DNA of 64,000 nt from Capitulum mitella. Its lineage: Eukaryota > Arthropoda > Thecostraca > Pollicipedomorpha > Pollicipedidae. The translations under genes were made by a program, and so were the position numbers. Shown one piece after another: positions 14,601 through 27,800 of this stretch; position 1 is the first letter of the stretch, and each line of letters begins with the position of its first letter. The stretch spans positions 24,679,398-24,743,397 of the forward strand of contig CP099841.1 in assembly GCA_030062745.1 (NCBI GenBank). Reading direction: 5' to 3'. Under the pieces are notes generated by a model. The model ran no database searches. It saw only the letters and a program-made list of their open reading frames with translations, and was not told the DNA's origin.

Positions 14601-17209
14601 CCGCCCTTGATGTTTCCAACGATGTCTTAAATAAAACATTTGGAGCAGTTCCATTTACGCTACTGAGAGTAAGACATACATCAGAGACATCAAACATGAG
14701 GCATGCGATTTTGCGGGGAGGGGAGAGAATACTTACGTTGGCTGGAGACCACAGAACTGTTGTCGTGGACCGTGGACCTCCATACTATGCAGATCATAAA
14801 GAGACCTAACGAGCATTAGAGTGTCATAGCCACTCAGAAGTAAATGAAAACGGGACAGCCGGCCGTGCAGTTTCTTCGAGGTGGTTCTTTCCATGCCACG
14901 CTTCCCCGTCCCCCGCCTCCATTTTCAAAACTGGCCAAGAAAATATAACACGACAGGACTACAGATTATCGAAATATTCTCATCTAACGTGTACCCTCCC
15001 TAACGAACCCTTCCCTAATCGTCATCTAACGAAATACCCTCATCTAACGAAGCCAACTCGAGGTCTCAATAGCTATGCATGAGAGTGGACTGGGTAGTTC
15101 TGATACACAGGCGCCGCTCTGCAACAATAGATCGATGCGCCGTGCCGCGCTGTCCAGCTGTGGTGGTCAGCTAATTCGCCGGAACCGCCGCCCGAGCACG
15201 CCACGCCCGCGCCCGGCAGCCGCGGCGCCCCCACCGCGTGCCGCTGGCGCGTGTCGATAGCGAGCTCGGCTGCACCGCCGCCGCGCCGTCGCCGACGACG
15301 CGCCGCCTCGGCCGCCGCGGCGGGGCCGCCCCGGCGCCGGCCTCTGACGCCGTGGCTGCGGGCCGCGCGAGGGGCGCGTCGCCGGCCGGTCTCCGCGGCG
15401 TCCGCGCAAATTGAGTTTGGTCCGCCGGCGACGGCCGGGCGTTATCCGCTGTCAGACCGGAGGCAGGGCCGGGGCAGGCGGCGATAGCGCGCCGGCACGC
15501 GCGCCGGCGCGGCGGGCGGCTGTCGCGACGGCATCTGACGTCGGGGGCACGCTGAAGCCGTGATCCCGCGGCGGGACGGCTCGGTACGCCCAGAATTTGC
15601 CCGGCGCAACGCCTGCGCTGTGCGCGCCTGCCGCTATTGATATCGACAGTGGGGTTCAGCAGCTCCATGGTTGGCCTTTGTGAAACATAACGATTTGGGA
15701 GAAGGCAAGTTTTCATTTGACAAATTCCTTCCTCAATGGTGTATTTCTTGCCAAATGTGAGGGCCTAGAATTCGGCTGGCAATGGCAACGCTGTTGGCAA
15801 CCATGCGAGCGCAAAGGACACTCTGTTTTCGAGCTTGGAACCGGCGGGTTCAAGCGCTGTGAAACCAATGATCCGCGAACGTGCTCAATCGTCGCGACGA
15901 CGCTTGGACCCCTCAGTCACCCATTACTGATGCATCCATGCGTATCACTCAAGCCGTTCCCAGAAACCCCAGGAGCCTGGAGACACTACCCGGCATTCGT
16001 CACCAGCCGAGGCCGGCTTGTCGGCGCACGGCTGAGGACCCCACGCGGAGTGTCGACTCGTCGCCGGCCGGCACCGCACGCAGGCGTCCTGCTAAAATGC
16101 GGGTGACCGCGGCCCGTCCCGCCCCATAATCAGGCCCGCGCGGTCGACCCTGCTGCAGTATTCATTGTCTCCCGGCAAGCGGCAGCCATTTTTGGCCGCC
16201 ACTAAAGGAGAGCGTCCCTCGCCGGCGCGGGGAAGGCACAATGTCGCTGGGTTTGCGGGGGCGGCCACAACTTCGCCGTGCAGTGCAGGGGTTGGCACGG
16301 CTTCATTAGCTCCCAGCTCGAGGAACCGGTGGGCTGACAGAGCGTAGGTGTAGGAACGTTGGAGGAACGGGAACATGACCCTAACTTTTTTGAAAATTTA
16401 GCGTTAGCCATATGGAAAAACATTTTTGCCCCCCCCCCCACCTTTTTCCGATGCTCCTAAGCTCCTGAGGAAGAGAAGGGTGCAACACCAATCGGCAGAG
16501 CTGGGATGGACGCGCCTTCATTGTGCAATCGGCGCGGACAGGCAGCACGGCTTTAGTGGTCAGGGAGGGGCACGCGAGGCCAACCACGTAACACATTCCT
16601 CTCTAGCGCCGTTTACGAAATGCATTGGCCTAAAGTGAAACCTGAATGGTTGTTTGCAAAACAAAATCCACAAGGGAAGGGACTGGGACGCTGGGTAAAG
16701 TAAGAAACGCGGACAAGACTGCGCTTCTTCCCATGCTCATCACACAGTTTGCGTCCATGACAGCGTTAAAAAAGAACAGTCCTTGGTACGCAGCCGACTA
16801 TCACTGCCCTTCCATCATGGTGTGTCCGAGTATATACTTACAATACACCGCTAACGTCTATATCTCCATTAGTTTGTTTGACGTTAAAGACGTCAGATAA
16901 AAGTCATATACCTATAAATCGGCCCAGGTTTACTGAAATGTCCCGGACAGCGTATATGTAGATGCATTCTCTATCACATCGCATAAAGCGTGTGTTCGGA
17001 GCGCGGGAAATTTTCCGCATCGGGTGAAAATTTTCAACGAGCGCTCGGACCCACAAGGAAGTTGTCGTAAACAAGCTTCGTTATCAAGACACATTTTCCG
17101 AAACGACCAACCCCAATAAACTTTATAAACTTATAAAATTTAAATTGCCTACCCATTTTCTCCACACTAATAACTGACATTTGCTGGCCGATAGATAAAT
17201 TCATATGTT
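5661..17209. other. Intergenic, no supported gene
   Basis: Mostly AT-richer unique-looking sequence, with CpG-rich blocks at ~11850-12010, ~13540-14060 and ~15110-15640. The longest frame, plus 7416-8075 (219 codons), has no recognisable motif. CT-rich low complexity lies near 9720-9780. Confidence 0.6.
14975..15056. repeat. Short CATCTAACGAA repeat
   Basis: CATCTAACG occurs three times, interleaved with CCCTAACGAACCC and TACCCT. It is too diverged and short to be a telomeric array. Confidence 0.35.
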
Positions 17210-17668
17210 TTAGAAAAAAGTAATGCGTGTGGACTCATTTTGCACGTACGCTGATTTAATGTAACGGACGCTATGGATCGTGCTTTCAGAATTATCCACA
17301 ATATCTAGAGCATAATGTGGGTCCTCAACGCTCCAGACGGCATCCGGGAAGAATTCTGTGACATCGCACGTCAGGCAAATCAAAAACTTGTGTAAAAGTG
17401 CAGCTATGTCGATGGGTTGAATACGACCAGCCGTGAATGTAATCACGCAGCAATCTTCAAAATATGCATCCTGGAACTTTTGTTCCATGCAAATTTTTCT
17501 AAAACGGCGCCTGATAACAGGGCACTGTTTTGCATTATTGAAAGGACATTCATTTATGACCTCTAATACACAAATAATTTCAGAGCTAGTCATAAAATGG
17601 CATCTGCACATGAGCGAGACAGTCTTTTCCGCGTAAATGGCGCAGAAAGAACAACGAATGCAAGTCAC
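17210..17668 (-). CDS. Unrecognised 152-codon open frame
   Basis: The frame lies in AT-richer DNA where long frames by chance are less likely than in the GC blocks. It is Cys- and Ile-rich, with no signal peptide, no membrane segment and no motif I recognise. It lies ~1.07 kb beyond the dpr stop on the same strand. It could be an exon, a decayed mobile-element piece, part of the dpr 3' UTR or chance. Confidence 0.2.
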   Translation of the reverse strand: MTCIRCSFCAIYAEKTVSLMCRCHFMTSSEIICVLEVINECPFNNAKQCPVIRRRFRKICMEQKFQDAYFEDCCVITFTAGRIQPIDIAALLHKFLICLTCDVTEFFPDAVWSVEDPHYALDIVDNSESTIHSVRYIKSAYVQNESTRITFF

Positions 17669-18738
17669 TGTGATATGGTGTGTTAACTAACCTTATCTGC
17701 CTGGTTACATAAGTGTTTTGTTGCACATGTCCAGCCACGCGTGTTCGCCATGTGTGGGCGGTGGTCACGACTGGGCAGCCGCGGCCAGGGTCGTGAAGAC
17801 CCAGGGTTCCCGGCCCGGCCCAGGAGGACCCGGCAGCACCCAGGGTTCCGGTGGCCACCCACGCTGTTACCAAGCCCAGCGACATGCGCTCGACGCTATT
17901 TCGGGCCGAACTGACCCCATCACTGCCCTAACGCGACGCCCGCAGGATGTTCGACCCGGCCAGCGGCGAAAGCTTTCCGCGCTCCTGTCTAGAAATACGC
18001 TCGCTGCAGACCGCAAGGGAACGCCTGACACCATTCGGCAAAGCCGCCCGCCTTTTACTAGCTTCAACATTCATGCCCCAGCCAGCCATCAGCCGACTGA
18101 ATGAGCTCAAATGAATTAGAGATCTTCAGAGTCGGCCGCTTTTAAGCGTCAATTTCGGCGACGGCAAGTGACACAGGCGGAGCGGACGGGTGCATGGACC
18201 CGCGGACAGAACGGCTACGTGCAGGGCCAGCCGGCGGCCCGCACGCCACTGAAAATCACAGCCCGAGACATTGAACGCGTCACTCACCTGCCGTGGCCCG
18301 CAGAGCACAGCCGCGGCTCCCAGCTCGCCGGCGGGCTCCGGCGGCTCCGGGGCGCCGCCGGACGATTCAGGTACACGCCAGGACGCCCGCCCGGGCGTTT
18401 CGGGCGAGCGGCGAACGTTTCGGACGCCGGGCCGGACGTCGCGGACGACGCGGGAAAGTTCGCGCGGCGACGCCGCCGCTCGCCGCCGTCTATCACAAGT
18501 CAGAGCGTCGGCCGGCCGGCGGTCACATGCAAACACAACACGAATTGGCGGTCCGCCGCGCGGCCGTGCCGCACGGCAAGTCACGCCCAGCACCGACGGG
18601 CACGACCACCGAACGTCAGCTCACGCTCAATCGGCGGTCTGCCGACGCGCTATCGTGGCCGGTGGCGAGCCAGCCCGGCGGGGCGTCCGGCCGGCGCTGG
18701 GCCGCCGGCTGCGGCCGCCGGCCGGCGCTGGGGCCGCG
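17669..18738. other. CpG-rich block downstream of the dpr stop
   Basis: Positions ~18150-18738 are very GC-rich with frames open on both strands. This is probably dpr 3' UTR and flank. A 254-codon plus frame here overlaps the dpr terminal exon on the other strand and is rejected. Confidence 0.5.
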
Positions 18739-18848
18739 CTACGTCATCCAGCTCCAGACGAGCAGGTCCAGTGACGTCACAATCAGCGCCACCAGGCGAC
18801 CGGGCAGGTTCGGCGAGCTGCTGGTCTGCATTGCGGCCGGTTTCTCGC
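18739..18848 (-). CDS. dpr: dpr terminal exon: GEKPAAMQ motif and hydrophobic C-terminus
   Basis: The acceptor TTTGCAG ends at 18849. The exon supplies GC to complete Gly239, then GEKPAAMQTSSS, matching the GEHPAAMQ-type junction seen in Dpr6/10-like proteins. The stretch LVALIVTSLDLLVWSW precedes the stop TAG at 18741-18739. The small-residue TSSS run before a hydrophobic end suits a GPI-attachment signal, although an internal Asp weakens the core. No clear AATAAA follows within the next ~600 bases, so the 3' end is not defined. Confidence 0.88.
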
Positions 18849-21800
18849 CTGCAAACACGACGCGGAAATCAGAGAAGCCGGAGATCTGTCGTCCTGGACC
18901 TGCAATCTGCAGTGAGACACGAAGAAGTTTGAGAAGTTGGCAGGTTGCTTGGCAGAAAATCAGCTGCGGAAGTAAAACACACAGCACCTCGAGACTTGCG
19001 GTCTCCTGGTTTCGGAAACACGTAGCAGAACTTCTAAAGTGACCCATCTAAGTTTGCCTCGATTTGGCTTCCGGACGGGTAAGATGATTTTTGCAATCGT
19101 GAAAACTCTGGAACTTTGACATTATGCACAAACTTCGCTCAATGGATAAATAAGACTTCTAATCGTACGCAAATGTATCATGACATCATCGGTATTTCAT
19201 CTTTATCGTTTCAGTGGTTTTCCCACCACACCTTGGCCCACTGTAATTATTTCAGCCGGAAGACGTCAGCCGAATACGAAAATGGTGTCAAAGTTATCGA
19301 CATCATGGTCGTAAAATATAGCAAATCATAGCGTAAAATAAGTGTCCGGTGTGCACTGACAGATTGGAGGAAAACGATGATCTTTAACCCTTGTCCAACC
19401 CAACAAAATGGGCGTGGGGCCGTTTCGACGCTCCCCCAAGGAATTTTGGCGGTAGCAAAAAAAGCGTGTCCAGTGAGCTCAAATCTTTAGCACCTCTCCT
19501 TTCATCTTTTGCACATATGCTGTAGAATTTTCAACTTCCGGTGGTTTTAGATCGTTGGCTTAGGTTACGTAAAAATGTTCAACCTCCGATTTTTTCGTAG
19601 TCCTCTTCAAACCACGTCGTGTGACCGATAGGCCATAGAAATTTCAGGGACAGTAGTCGAGGGCATTCCTAAGAATTGGGCTGCCTCGAATTTGCTGTCC
19701 ATGTCAAGGTCAGTTATCTGGGGTCAGCAAAATTTTTGCCATATTGCCCTATTTCAAACGGTATTGAACCGTTTCTTCAGCTTGCTGGTGCCTGAAATGC
19801 ATTCCTGGGCCAATCAAGTCATTAAACACGACAAACAGTGTCCACCCACACGCAGGGTCATGAGGCCAGGTCAGGTCACATTTGGAGGTAGATTAGCAAA
19901 AAAGTTTAAAACCCCGTTATGATGATCCCTGAATTAAAAATAGGCAATGAAGTCGATTTTGGAGTCCAAAATTGTGCCAAGACGCTACCATGCTGCAAAA
20001 TGACCCTAGGTCGCCTGAGGTCATGTGAGGTCATCGTGGTAAAAGTTGAGTTCATATCCAAATGTCCAGCCCTATTTCTCTGGTTTCCTTCATGAGTCAA
20101 TGGCAGATCTAGGCATAAAAGGATGAGACCCAAGCCTGCTTTATATCGAGTCATGATCCTACCTCAGGGCAGGTCATATGATCGACCTCATATAACATCC
20201 TATTAACCACGGTTGTGAAACCCACGGGGATTTAGTGCAAAAGTCATCCTTGCCCTTTTGTGTGCATTGTTAGTTATGCTCGACAGAGCACGAAATGAAG
20301 CAACGAAAACGGCTGAATGTTAGGCCAGATCACAAGATCAGGTCAGGTCACGTCGGTTCACTGGCGTTCTAGTCTGCCGGTATTGAAACAAACGTTAGTA
20401 GAAGTTTATTTCTGGAATTGTTTTTTTCTGGAGTTATTTTAGAAGCATGCATGGATAACGACTCATGGACGATAACGTCAATACATATACAACAACGTGC
20501 TCATGACGAGCTTTCCGATGATGTAAGTTTCAGTTTTCTATGACGTTCCTTTCGCGAGATAGAGAGGGTCGAATCGCCCCCTGCTCCGGCCACCCACATC
20601 GGAGTGCCGCGGTTTGACGCGGGTTAGTGATGTAAGCCGACGTGCGTGCAGCATCGGTCACAGTCGCGACAACACGATCGCTTTACATTAGCGCGATTTT
20701 CAACGCTTGCAGCCAGTAACAGGAAGAGCATGTCCGTCTCGACAGTGTCTACGTCGGAGCACTCTGCCGTCTTTTCGCAGATGTTATTTCGGTTTACGTG
20801 CGTGGTTGTGTCACATGAGGTCGTGTTGCACGGACCACTGGCAGTGGGCCGGCAGTGAGCTTCGCCGGCTGCCAGAGCCAGACCTGTCTCGTCGATCACG
20901 GAGCGCTGCGGTAGGTCGTCCAAGGTTCAGCAGGTGTTCCGTCAGACTGTGACGGTCCCAGACATCGCGAAACCACTGGAAGCCCCAGAGGACCGCCGTG
21001 CCACCGTGTGTCAGGCTCGTAGCCGGGGGGGGGGGGGAGAGCGGGCATGTGACCGTGCCCCCTCCCCGCCGTCGAGCCAAACGGTCTACACGAGACAGTT
21101 AGCGATTTTGCAGGAATAGTGATCATATATATAATGCGAAACCAAACATGATATGTTTTCTAAGTGCGTCAGATGCGAGGTCAGTTACATGAAACTGCTG
21201 CTTTTTCTTACAAATTTTGCCACATGCTAGCTGCATTTCACGAAATTTGACATTTCCCCCTCAGGAAGGTCTTGGCAAAGTGCCTGCCGTGTGTTAACCC
21301 CGCTGTCGGTTGACGTTATCTCTGGCGAATGTCCTTGCATTCGCCGGTTCTAACGGGATGTCCGACTAGAGTTCCCCGGTCAGTTTCATTGCCGCGAGAC
21401 GCCGCCCGCGCGCGGGGATTTCCCCTTCGTCACAATATCAGCCTCTTGGCCACGGTGACACCCTCTCCGTCACGGTGCAGGCTCCTCCGTCGCAGCGACG
21501 GTCTCTCCGTCACCGCCGGCGGCTCCGTGACGCCGCCCGGCATGGCGCGGTCCACGCACTGCCCGCGGCAGCGGGGCGGGTGGTCGTCACGGTCGTCGGC
21601 CGCCCCTCCACTCCCCGTCACGCCCTCCTGACTGAAGACCTGAAATGCGGCCGGGCGGCCGCGCTCGCGGCGGCTTTTGACGGCCGTCGCAGCGGGCGGG
21701 CGGCCGCCAGGGCGCGGCGGCGGGCGCCCGAGTGGCGGCACTGGAGCATCGCCCGTCCATCAGACGCGATCAATGATCATCGCTCTTCGTCGCGCCGCTT

Positions 21801-24800
21801 TGGCCGTTTCGCGGCACGCGGTGGTGCCAGCCACCGCTGCCGGGGCGAGGAAAATGCGATAACAGGATGTCGTGGAACTCAATCTCCGGGTGGGATTTTC
21901 GGGTCGAGTTCTTGTTCAGTTTCGAATCGGTGCATAAATATCCGGTGAAGGCGGTGCTGGAAGTTAGTTTACAAGACCGCAAAGTTTCTGTCGGCACCAA
22001 TTTCGCAACGCAACCGTCCGCATTTTACGCGTCTCGTGGAACTGACTCAAGAAGTACTTTCACCAAAGCGTTTCCAAGGGCGACCGAGAAGCAATGTCAA
22101 AACGCCTGGCCGCTTCTCCCCGAAACAAAAAGATTGCACCGCTATGACAAGACACATGGTGCACCATTTCTGCTCGGCAGCCATTTGAACGGAAACGGCC
22201 TCCGTTCGAATGCTGCCGAGGCCTATCGGGGGGGGAGGGGGGCAGGGGGCAGGCGTCTGCCTCTGTTATGACGCGTCGACGGAGGCGCTGGTCTGCCGGC
22301 TCGAGACGCGATCAATGCCTGCAGCCGGAGCGGCCGGAGCGGGGCCGCCAGACCTCTGAACTTATCACCCTGATCACCCGGCAGCGCGGCGGACCGCCGG
22401 CGTTCCGGGGCGCGCGCCACGTGTCGGGGGCGGGGTGGGTGCTGTCCTCGTTACGGGCCGCGGCTGCGCGGGTCAGGGCGTTCCGTCGTGGCTTGCTGAC
22501 GAGTGGGCAGAAATGTAGCCAGAGGGGAGTCAGAGGGGTCGACTGACACCCCTTATCGTCAGACGTCTCCGAAGACTGGCCATTGTCACAGATGATGTGT
22601 TTAAAAAAACAAAATACTAAACCTTAAAATGAATGTACAGATTATTTCAAAATCTTGGGATGCGCTATATGGTGGGTTCAATTCCTCATGCTTGCAAAAA
22701 AAGTTAAAACTAATATTGGGCCTTGTTATTTTAGCCTCCCGCCCCCCCCCCCCCTTAAAAATTCTGGCTATGCTGCTGTTCTAAGCCCATATGTAACGAC
22801 CCAACGGACCGTGAGGAGAGGCTGCTCAGCAAAGCTTGCCCACTCGTGGATATTTCTTCCTGCGTTGACGTTGACCCCAAAAAGACAAAACCGTAAGTTT
22901 CAAGGTATCCATTTTCAGTAGTTCGTTAACAACAGTCCACCGCGCCGTTTTAGGTACCCTAGTATGTATTACAGTTGCCACACAACGGCTCGCCTCCTAT
23001 TCCAGCATTACCATCCCATCAGCCGACCTTCCAGCTCGAGTGTCCCTCTTCACCGACACTCCACCATCAGTACTCTCCCTCTCTACCGACCTTTCAGCAC
23101 CAGCGGTCCATCCAGTGGCCCTCCAGCACGGTCGCCCACTCGACTGCCCTTCCAGCACCGGGGCGCCCGGACTGACCTTCCAGCACGTGGACCTGGAGCG
23201 ACTTGGGGGCGGCGCCGGACGGCTGGCAGCTGTACCGGCCCGAGTCGGACAGCCGGGCCCGCTGGATCAGCAGGTAGCTGGCCGTCTCCCGGCCCTTGAT
23301 GGTCACCACCGAGATGCCGCCGCGAGGCGAGTCGTAGCTGATGACCTGCGGCAGGACGCTGGTCACGGGCAGCCCGAGGCGGTGCTGCCCTAGGGGAAGC
23401 TGAGGCGGGCTGTTCGCGGAGGACTGCGCAGGAACACGTTACCGATCTTTTAACGTGAGCACGTTACAGTAAGGACGCCAGAGCTACCGGGAAGGCGTGC
23501 TGAGGGAGACGTGACGTTCGGCTGGCAGGTAGGGCAGCTCTGCATCAGAGAGGATTGGGTGGCTAAGCAGGCCGAGTTACGTCATGAGATGACGTGAAGC
23601 CGGGCCGCGGCGGGGACAGGGGTCTGCCACAATGAAGACCAAACACAGGGTCGTGCGGCGAAGAATTTTTTGGAGGGGTCTCTGGGGAAGAGTTTGGGGA
23701 TCTGGCGAGGGATCTGAGCAGCACTGAATTGAGAGAGGGGCGCAAAGAAGCGCACAAGACATTCGGTGGTCTGGTGATGTGCGTTTCCCAAATGAATAAC
23801 GCTTCGATTTTCACTTATTCTTCAACAATAGTTTCTTAAAGTAGGAGCATTAAAAAATGCAGGTGTTGCTCTTCGGTCACACATTTTAATTCGTGATATG
23901 GAAAGTACCGTCCGTCAAAATCCTCGTAGGTACACGCAAAAAGTGCAACCACATTTGGCCGTATGGCATGTGCACTTCCACCGTACCGGACAACAGCACT
24001 CTTTCCCTCGTTCCGCTACAACAGGGGTGAAAGCATAGGTCTTTGTCCGCCAATGCTCCCCCTATCGTCCTTGACCGCCCCTCTGCCCGGGCCGGAAAGC
24101 CATCAGCCCTTTCCTAACCGCCCTCAGCTAGTGCGCCTTTCACCCGGTTCCCCGTCCGGGCGCCGGCCGCCGGCCGCCGGTCGTTCGGGGAAGTCTGCGC
24201 TCCCGCACTGTCGCGTATGATGGATGAAAAGTTGATCCAAGACGACGAGTCCCATAAAGTATTACGTGGCGGGCACTCGGGCCCGGTGGAATGGTGGCGA
24301 GCGGCGGCGGCGGCCGCGCCGCCCGACCAGCTGGCCCACTGTCGCACAATCGGCCGCGGCAGGCGACGATAAATAATGCTGCCAGACGGTATCGCCCGAC
24401 CCCGAGCCCGGGCGCCGCCGGCTGCAGCGCTGCGGACGGCCACGCACGCGCCGGCTGAGGGCGGCGCAACCGCCGGACAACACACCGAGGATCGAGGCCA
24501 GCCGGAAAACACATCGAGCAGACAACACACACCACCGGACAATACATAAAGAACCGCCGGACAACACACCGAGGATCGAGGACAGCCGGAAGACACATCG
24601 AGCAGACAACACACACCGCCGGGCAACACACAGGGGGCCGACGACGGCCGCAAACCACATCTAACGGACAACACACACCGCCGGACAACACACCGAGGAT
24701 CGAGGGCAGCCGGAAAACACATCGAGCAGACAACACACACCACCGGACAATACATAAAGAACCGCTGGACAACACACAGAGGAACGGCGACAGCGGGAAA

Positions 24801-27800
24801 ACAAATCTAGCAGACAACACACAGCACCGGGCAACACAAAGAGGATCGAGGACCGCCGGAAAACACATCTAACGGACAACGTACACCGCAGGACAACACA
24901 CCTAACGGACTGCACACACCGCTGGACAGTACACGCCGTACACCGCACATACTGGCCAACACAGTCGGGACCGCAGGACATCAGAGGGTCGCCGGGCAAA
25001 GCACGCCGTCGGGCCCCACGTCCGCTGGCCAGCAGATTTCTGGCCAACACACTGAGTAATCGCCGGGCAACGCTATGAGGTCGTGTCCTGGTAACATGGT
25101 GAGGGACGATCGGAGTTGCTCCCAGTTCAGGTACTGGGTACATCGGTACATCAGGTACATCGAGCTGGCTCTTATGTGTGAAAAGTTGAACCTCGGTCTT
25201 GCAGCACCACAACCCAACGTTTTGCCGGTCGACGAGAGCGGTGTAAAATGGGATGAAGAAGGGATAAGGAAAAGGAAGGGTGAAATGAGTGTTACCACCA
25301 GATTTTGCGCGATTCCAGCAGAATCAGAATGGATCCCGGAATCGATCCCGTTTTGTCAACAGTCAGAGTCAGAATCGAGTATACTCATAAGTTTTGAAAC
25401 CAGAGATGAAGCTGAATCACACGAGGTCTACGGAATCAGAATTAGAGCAAAAGTCTGACTCAAGAGCAGCATTCTGTTGAGCATGGTTTAGCAGTTTTTA
25501 TCAACAATGATGTCCAGACCTCTTCACAATGCCTGGAAGCTAGGAAGAGAGCACTAATTGTTATAAGCATTATATTTTGTCTCCTCCGAGACATATGTTA
25601 GGTAGATGGCTTTAACTTGTGGAATGACACATTACACTGATACTGTTTCCTAAAAATTTATGCTTCTTAATTTTTACTATCAAGATGAAGTTTTGAGCAA
25701 TGTTGCTACATATACATGGTTAATTATATTCAATTTGCCACATTAAGGATTGGCACTACAACTAGCAAATACTAATGGTGCTATATAGAGCTATGGAAGT
25801 ACCTTTTAACTGTGCCTACTTTCTGTTTATTCCTGATGGCTTGAAAGTAAAATGCAACTAAATGCTTTTTGAACATAGAACATTCCAATGCGCTCCTGCA
25901 AAAGTATACGGATAATGACATCTAACTGATATTTTACCTCTTCAGAGAATAATAGTTTATTATTTTCGTCGTTAGTTTTGTGTGCATTTTCCGACATCAT
26001 CTTACTATAATCGATTTCAGAATCAACCAGTTTTATTTTGAGTCCGAGTTCGAAAACAGTCATTTCTGTAAAATCCGCATGGGGTCAGAATCATAATAAA
26101 TTCAGTAAGCCATGAGTCGGATTCAAAATCAGTTAACCCTAACTGGAATCAAGCACAACCCTGAATGCGTCAGATGTTTTATACATGCCACAAATCTCTT
26201 CAGCGTGAAACACTGTCGACTGAAGGTTATGACTACATGCTTGCTGGAAGCGAGTTTCGTTTATGAATGCCAAAAAACGGAAATGAGGAAACCTCATTTT
26301 CTCCAGACGTAAAAAAATGAATCAAGCTTGTTACCCATCATCCACTTTTTTCGGAAACGACCACGTCTTACGTTACGGATAAGCCAAAAGATCTTCATAG
26401 TCTGATGTCCCATATCTAAGACCGATCTACTTTGCAAAATGACGGTTCTCTGAAAAAGCCGCCAAGTGACCCGATAAATTTGATTACCTTGTCAAATTCA
26501 GCTTGTCAGCGAAAGCCCACTTCGCGATTTAAATTCAAACCCGTCATCACCGACAGTCTGCAAAACTGGAGTCTGGACGTCTCAGGAACTTGGGGTCTAG
26601 TTTTGGTCTAAACGTCTTCACAAAGAAATCAGTACATTTTGAAATGAAGCGAAAATACGCATAAAACTACATAATATGCAACACAACTACTTAAAAACTA
26701 CGCAAACTAGTACAAAGCTTCTGTGGCATTCATTTACAAGATATGGCTCTAGGCTGTGGGCAAATCCAGACATAATTTCAATACAACATTTTTTTTTGTA
26801 TCTAGTCTGGGCTTATTGTACGGTATTGAACGTTTTGGAACTTAGTAAATGCAAATGAAAGCATTGTAAACATGTACCCATGCAATTTGATCCCAACATC
26901 ATCTGAGAGAGACATTGTGAAAAATGAAAACAAGAAAATAAATCGGAATGCTAAAAATGACGTTCCATTGCAAGGGCATATCTGCGTGAGTCCCGTGATA
27001 CATAACTGAATCTAAAGCACCAAATCCAACGCAGCTGTCGCGAACTACTCGGCAAGGTCACTTGGACCTCCGAACTCAGGTGTCAACACAAAACGCACGG
27101 CAGCGCCGCCTGCACGGGTCGGAGCTCACCTGGTCGTTATGCTTCCAGAATATGAACGACGGTGGCTCCGGTGACAGCCGGACCACGCACGTCAGGTTGA
27201 TGGTGCTCTCGGTGTCGATAAACAGCTCCGGGCCGCCCAGGATCTCCGTCACCGGCTCTGCAGGTCAGTCAGAGGTCAGCCGAAGGTCGATCTAGGGTCA
27301 CCTCAGACTCCGGGTTTGGCCGCGGTTGGCAGTCGATCGGCGGCCGGCCAGCGGTAAGTTGATTTCAGAGGTCAGCCAGCGGTCAGCTGGGTTCAATCCG
27401 ACGACGGCCAGCGGTCAGGCGAGGGGGAGGGCTAGCAGTCGAAAATATGCTGCGCTGCGCAGTGACATTGCTTGCTTGAGGCATCGCTTGCCTTGCCCTG
27501 AGACGCCACCGGGGTCGAGGCGACCAGAGGGCCGCCAAGACCGCACCTAGCCTCGGCGGCTCGAGTCGTCAAAAGCGAAGAAAGGCGGCCGAGCCGGCTG
27601 CCATTGTGTGCGTGCCCGGCGTGGCACTCATGCGGACTGTGAAAGGATGGCGTCATTGATTAAATTAGGCGGGCGAGACGCTCTCTCACTGGGAGGGGCT
27701 GTCCTGGGCGCTGGGGCTGAGGCGCTGCGGCGCCAGCTAACGACGAAAAGACGGCCGTGCCGGGAAAGAGATGGCGACAGCACAGGACATGAAGCGGCAA

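Noticed and set aside
14975-15056. Telomere-type CCTAA repeat
   Set aside because: Only scattered CCTAA words within a CATCTAACGAA repeat; no regular five- or six-base period.
18168-18932. 254-codon plus frame
   Set aside because: It lies in a CpG-rich block with every phase open and overlaps the dpr terminal exon on the other strand.
24114-25212. Long Cys/Val-rich minus frames
   Set aside because: They are translations of a non-coding minisatellite; several phases are open and none has a start, signal peptide or splice context.
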